NCBI GenBank assembly: GCA_002179805.1
Contig: NAVB01003968.1
Coordinates: 1-10,277 of the forward strand
Length of the DNA: 10,277 nucleotides
From: Acanthamoeba lenticulata
Taxonomy: Eukaryota > Discosea > Longamoebia > Acanthamoebidae
Direction of reading: 5' to 3'
The stretch's first letter is position 1. Each line of letters begins with the position of its first letter. Below, piece after piece: positions 8,117 through 10,277 of the stretch. The translations under genes were made by a program, and so were the position numbers. The notes beneath the pieces were generated by a model. It saw only the letters and a program-made list of their open reading frames with translations, searched no databases and was not told the DNA's origin.

Positions 8117-8450
8117 AGGGCCTGGCGATGGCTCCATCATCCTCATCCTCATCATCACCCTCATCCCGCGCGCGTGTGCGGCGAGCTCCGAAGCACGACA
8201 ACACACATAACATCACACACGCCCCCGCAGTCTTTTTTTTTGTGTGCAAACATTTTACTGTTTTTCTTTTTAAAAAATCATTATAATTATTCTATTCTTA
8301 ATTTACTTTGGAAAAACATTGCACCAACCCCTCTTTGGCGGTGATGATGAGATGAATAAATAATAGTGTTGAATCATTCCTTTCTCTTCTCGCGCGCTTC
8401 AGTTTGGCTGGCGCGCCTACTTATCCTCCGCGTCATCAGCCTCATCATCG
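8117..8450. other. Convergent 3' intergenic region of ACLY and the PP2C gene
   Basis: These 334 bases lie between two convergent stop codons. After the ACLY stop comes a TCATCCTCATC-type simple repeat (8138-8165), then an A/T-rich stretch (8230-8310). AATAAA occurs at 8355-8360, about 240 bases after the ACLY stop, and is the best polyadenylation signal for ACLY. No AATAAA is visible on the minus strand for the PP2C gene, so its transcript may use a variant and may overlap the ACLY 3' end. No ORF here looks like a gene. Confidence 0.5.
8355..8360 (+). terminator. Candidate polyadenylation signal AATAAA for ACLY
   Basis: This is a canonical AATAAA in A/T-rich sequence, 239 bases after the ACLY stop codon and 91 bases before the end of the convergent PP2C coding region. 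It is a short motif, so chance occurrence is possible. Confidence 0.4.
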
Positions 8451-10277
8451 TTAGAGTAGTCGAACGACGACGGCGCAGATGTCGTCGCCGCTGCCCAGGT
8501 AGTAGGCGTGCTCCCGGATGCGCACCGCCGCCGTGAGCGCGTTCTTCTCCTTCATCGCGATGGCCGCCGCCTCCTCGTCCGACAGCACGTCCCACACCTT
8601 CATGCACACATGTGTGTGCGCGTGTGTGTGCGTCAATAACGTGATTGTCGTCAAGCGCGCATGCGTGATGTGCGCGTGCCGAAACGTACGCCGTCGCAAG
8701 CGAGGATGAGGTAGGCGTGCTTCTCGTTGTCGTCGTCATCGGCGTCGGCGCCCTCCGGCCGGCTCTTCTTCTCCCTCCCGCGCGACGACTTGAGCGGCGA
8801 CGCCCCCTGCTGTCGATACCAAAGCACCATCACCACATTAACAACACGTTGGTCGAGACGACACGAGGCGACACGACATGCGCGCATGCACGCGAGGGGC
8901 AGACCTTGGCGGGCAGCGGGAAGCTCATGATGGTGGGCTCCTCCACCACCTGCGGCGACCACGAGAAGTCGCCCAGCGCTCGCGAGACCGCCAGCCCGCC
9001 AAATCCGCCTCCTATTTCCCGTTTTTTTTTTTAATGTTAACAAATTATTAATAAGAATTCATCTAAAAGAAACCGAAAATCCTGAAAAAATAAATAAAGT
9101 ACCGGCAAAGAGCTTGCAGACGCGGTACTGCTTGGCGTAGTCGCTGTCGACCTTGACCAGGCCGCCCACGGCCCGCACGCGCCGGGACTCGTCCTCGAGG
9201 AAGGGCTTGTGGTCGAGCGACACCCGCTGTACGCGGTTGCCGTGGCAAAACACCGCCCGCGAGTCTCCGGCCCCGGCCACGTACACCGCGCTCCCCAGCG
9301 CCAGCGCCACTGCCATGCCAATGATGACGACAACGATGAAGATGAAGATGAAGATGAGGATGAAGATGAAGATGAGGAAGAGGATGAAGATGAAGAAGAA
9401 GAAGAGGACGAACCGATGGCGGTGCAGCCGCACTCCTCGCGCAGGTTGCTGCGCTGGAAGTGACTCAGCATGCGCTGGTGGACTTCGGCAAATGACCGCC
9501 GCAGGGCTCCCTCCGGGTCACTCGGGCTCAGGCCCAGTTGCTCTGCGCCGTCACACGCAAGTCACAAAAGAATAGAATAAGAACGAATAATTACAAAAAG
9601 ATCATAAAAATTCGAAAACTATTTTAGAAATACCGGCAAGGATGGAGTGGAGGTTGTCCGCCGCGAAGCGCGACGCGTGCTTCCCGCCGTGCCCGTCAAA
9701 CACTGCGTTGTTTTGGGGGTCAAACACGCACACACACACACGATGGAGAAAGATTCGAGTCAAAATGCCGGCATCAACTGGACGAGGAAGAGGAAGAGGA
9801 GGGGACGAACCAGCAAAGTAGTCCACGTCGTCCTTGCCCGTGAGGGCGCTCCGGATCATGAGCGTGTCCTCGTTCTTGCGCCCCAGCCCTGGAGAGCGTC
9901 CCCACGTGGTATGAGGCCACAACAACAATAGTGATGATGAAGATGTTGACGATGATGTTGACGATGAAGAGGAGGGTTTAGGAGGAGTGATACCGATCAT
10001 CTTGGCGCATCCGATGCTGAACCGCTTGCTGGCCGGACCCTCGTCCTGTTCGACGTTCCGCCACGTCAGCATGCGCCATCAAAAAAGAAAAGCAAAACGA
10101 AACATGAATATAAAAATCAAAATGAAACGCAAATTAGTAGAAAAAAAAAAAAAAGAGGAGAAAACGAAACCTGGGCAGTGATGTAGAGCGGCCAGTCCTT
10201 GGGCAGGCGCGGTCGCTTGGGCACCTTTTTGGCATCGCCGCCATTGCCGCCCTTCTTGCCGTCACCGCTGCCGTTGG
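8451..10277 (-). CDS. PP2C-family (PPM) Ser/Thr protein phosphatase, nine exons, 5' end beyond window
   Basis: Exons in transcript order are 10277-10171, 10045-9994, 9888-9811, 9702-9634, 9542-9414, 9309-9103, 9011-8905, 8809-8690 and 8597-8451, giving at least 337 residues with all phases consistent. PP2C enzymes are metal-dependent phosphatases that remove phosphate from Ser and Thr. The motifs appear in order: KMIGLGRKNED (metal-binding ED), DYFAVFDGHGGKHASRFAA (metal-binding Asp and Gly), CGCTAIVALALG, VYVAGAGDSRAVF, VSLDHKP, GGFGGLAVSRALGDF, LILACDGVWDVLSDEEA (metal-binding Asp), and GSGDDICAVVVRLL at the end, where the family has SxDN. A charged insert of about 30 residues (SSRGREKKSRPEGADADDDD) precedes LILACDG. 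Upstream of the domain is a Gly/Lys-rich stretch (GSGDGKKGGNGGDAKK, then PKRPRLPKDWPLYI), so more protein lies to the right. No targeting signal can be judged. The catalytic residues look intact. The exact PPM subtype is not assigned. Confidence 0.95.
9310..9413 (-). repeat. TTCATC microsatellite filling a PP2C intron
   Basis: This 104-base intron separates GCTAI from VALALG. On the plus strand it is almost entirely GATGAA/GATGAG/GAA repeats, so the transcript reads it as TTCATC-type pyrimidine. It is not a multiple of three. The repeat makes an acidic-looking plus-strand ORF and a poly-Ser minus-strand ORF, neither of which is real. Confidence 0.85.
9703..9810 (-). other. Stop-free 108-base intron inside the PP2C catalytic motif
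   Basis: This phase-1 intron splits DYFA from VFDGHGG. It is a multiple of three with no in-frame stop, so a retained transcript would carry 36 extra residues between FA and the FDGHGG metal-binding loop. Conservation of DYFAVFDGHGG shows that the spliced form is the active one. It includes a (GT)n run, seen as CACACACACACA at about 9728-9740 on the plus strand. Confidence 0.85.
9889..9993 (-). other. Stop-free 105-base intron before the PP2C NED motif
   Basis: This phase-1 intron splits KMIG from LGRKNED. It is a multiple of three and without stops, and would encode a Ser/Thr-rich insert. It contains TCATCGTCAACATC-type simple repeats on the transcript strand. Conserved motif spacing shows that it is removed in the functional mRNA. 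Confidence 0.85.

Noticed and set aside
7447..8286. A 279-codon plus-strand frame over the ACLY 3' end
   Set aside because: It follows the true frame only in part, then crosses intron 9 unspliced and shifts frame. The spliced frame ending at 8116 keeps the ACLY motifs to the C-terminus.
9209..9463. Plus-strand ORF with a long Asp/Glu run
   Set aside because: It is produced by a GAT/GAA microsatellite that lies in an intron of the minus-strand PP2C gene, and its flanks are antisense to PP2C exons.

Overview
This is a gene-dense eukaryotic nuclear window. It holds five protein-coding genes, all split by short GT-AG introns. I can place 28 introns, 64 to 125 bases long. Exons are GC-rich with mostly G or C at third codon positions, while many introns are T- or A-rich. 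The compactness, intron density and composition, together with a single-chain ATP-citrate lyase, alpha-SNAP, an XPD helicase and a PP2C phosphatase, suggest an Acanthamoeba-like amoebozoan. That identification is an inference from style, not from a database match. I see no bacterial operon, transposon, CRISPR array, tRNA or rRNA.

Layout from left to right. (1) Minus strand, positions 1-345: the first 68 codons of the TFIIH helicase XPD/ERCC2, cut by the left edge. (2) Minus strand, 712-1676: a five-exon gene for a 214-residue protein that I do not recognise, with a Pro/Ala-rich middle and weak internal repeats. (3) Plus strand, 1834-3257: a six-exon alpha-SNAP gene, divergent from gene 2 across a 157-base spacer that carries two C/EBP-like palindromes. 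(4) Plus strand, 3928-8116: a ten-exon gene for full-length ATP-citrate lyase (1136 residues), preceded by a 670-base gap without a convincing gene. (5) Minus strand, 8451-10277: nine exons of a PP2C-family Ser/Thr phosphatase, cut at its N-terminal side by the right edge and convergent with gene 4.

The genes do not form one pathway. XPD acts in transcription and DNA repair, alpha-SNAP in recycling SNARE complexes, ATP-citrate lyase in making cytosolic acetyl-CoA, and PP2C in protein dephosphorylation. They look like ordinary housekeeping neighbours.

No new multi-gene system is visible. The points most worth a second look are: the unrecognised gene, where two introns are multiples of three without stops and would encode hydrophobic, membrane-like segments if retained; other stop-free 3n introns in the ACLY and PP2C genes; the long acidic tail of alpha-SNAP followed by five in-frame TGA codons; and the paired palindromes between genes 2 and 3. 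Gene models were built by hand from splice signals, reading phase and remembered family motifs, so exon edges are predictions.
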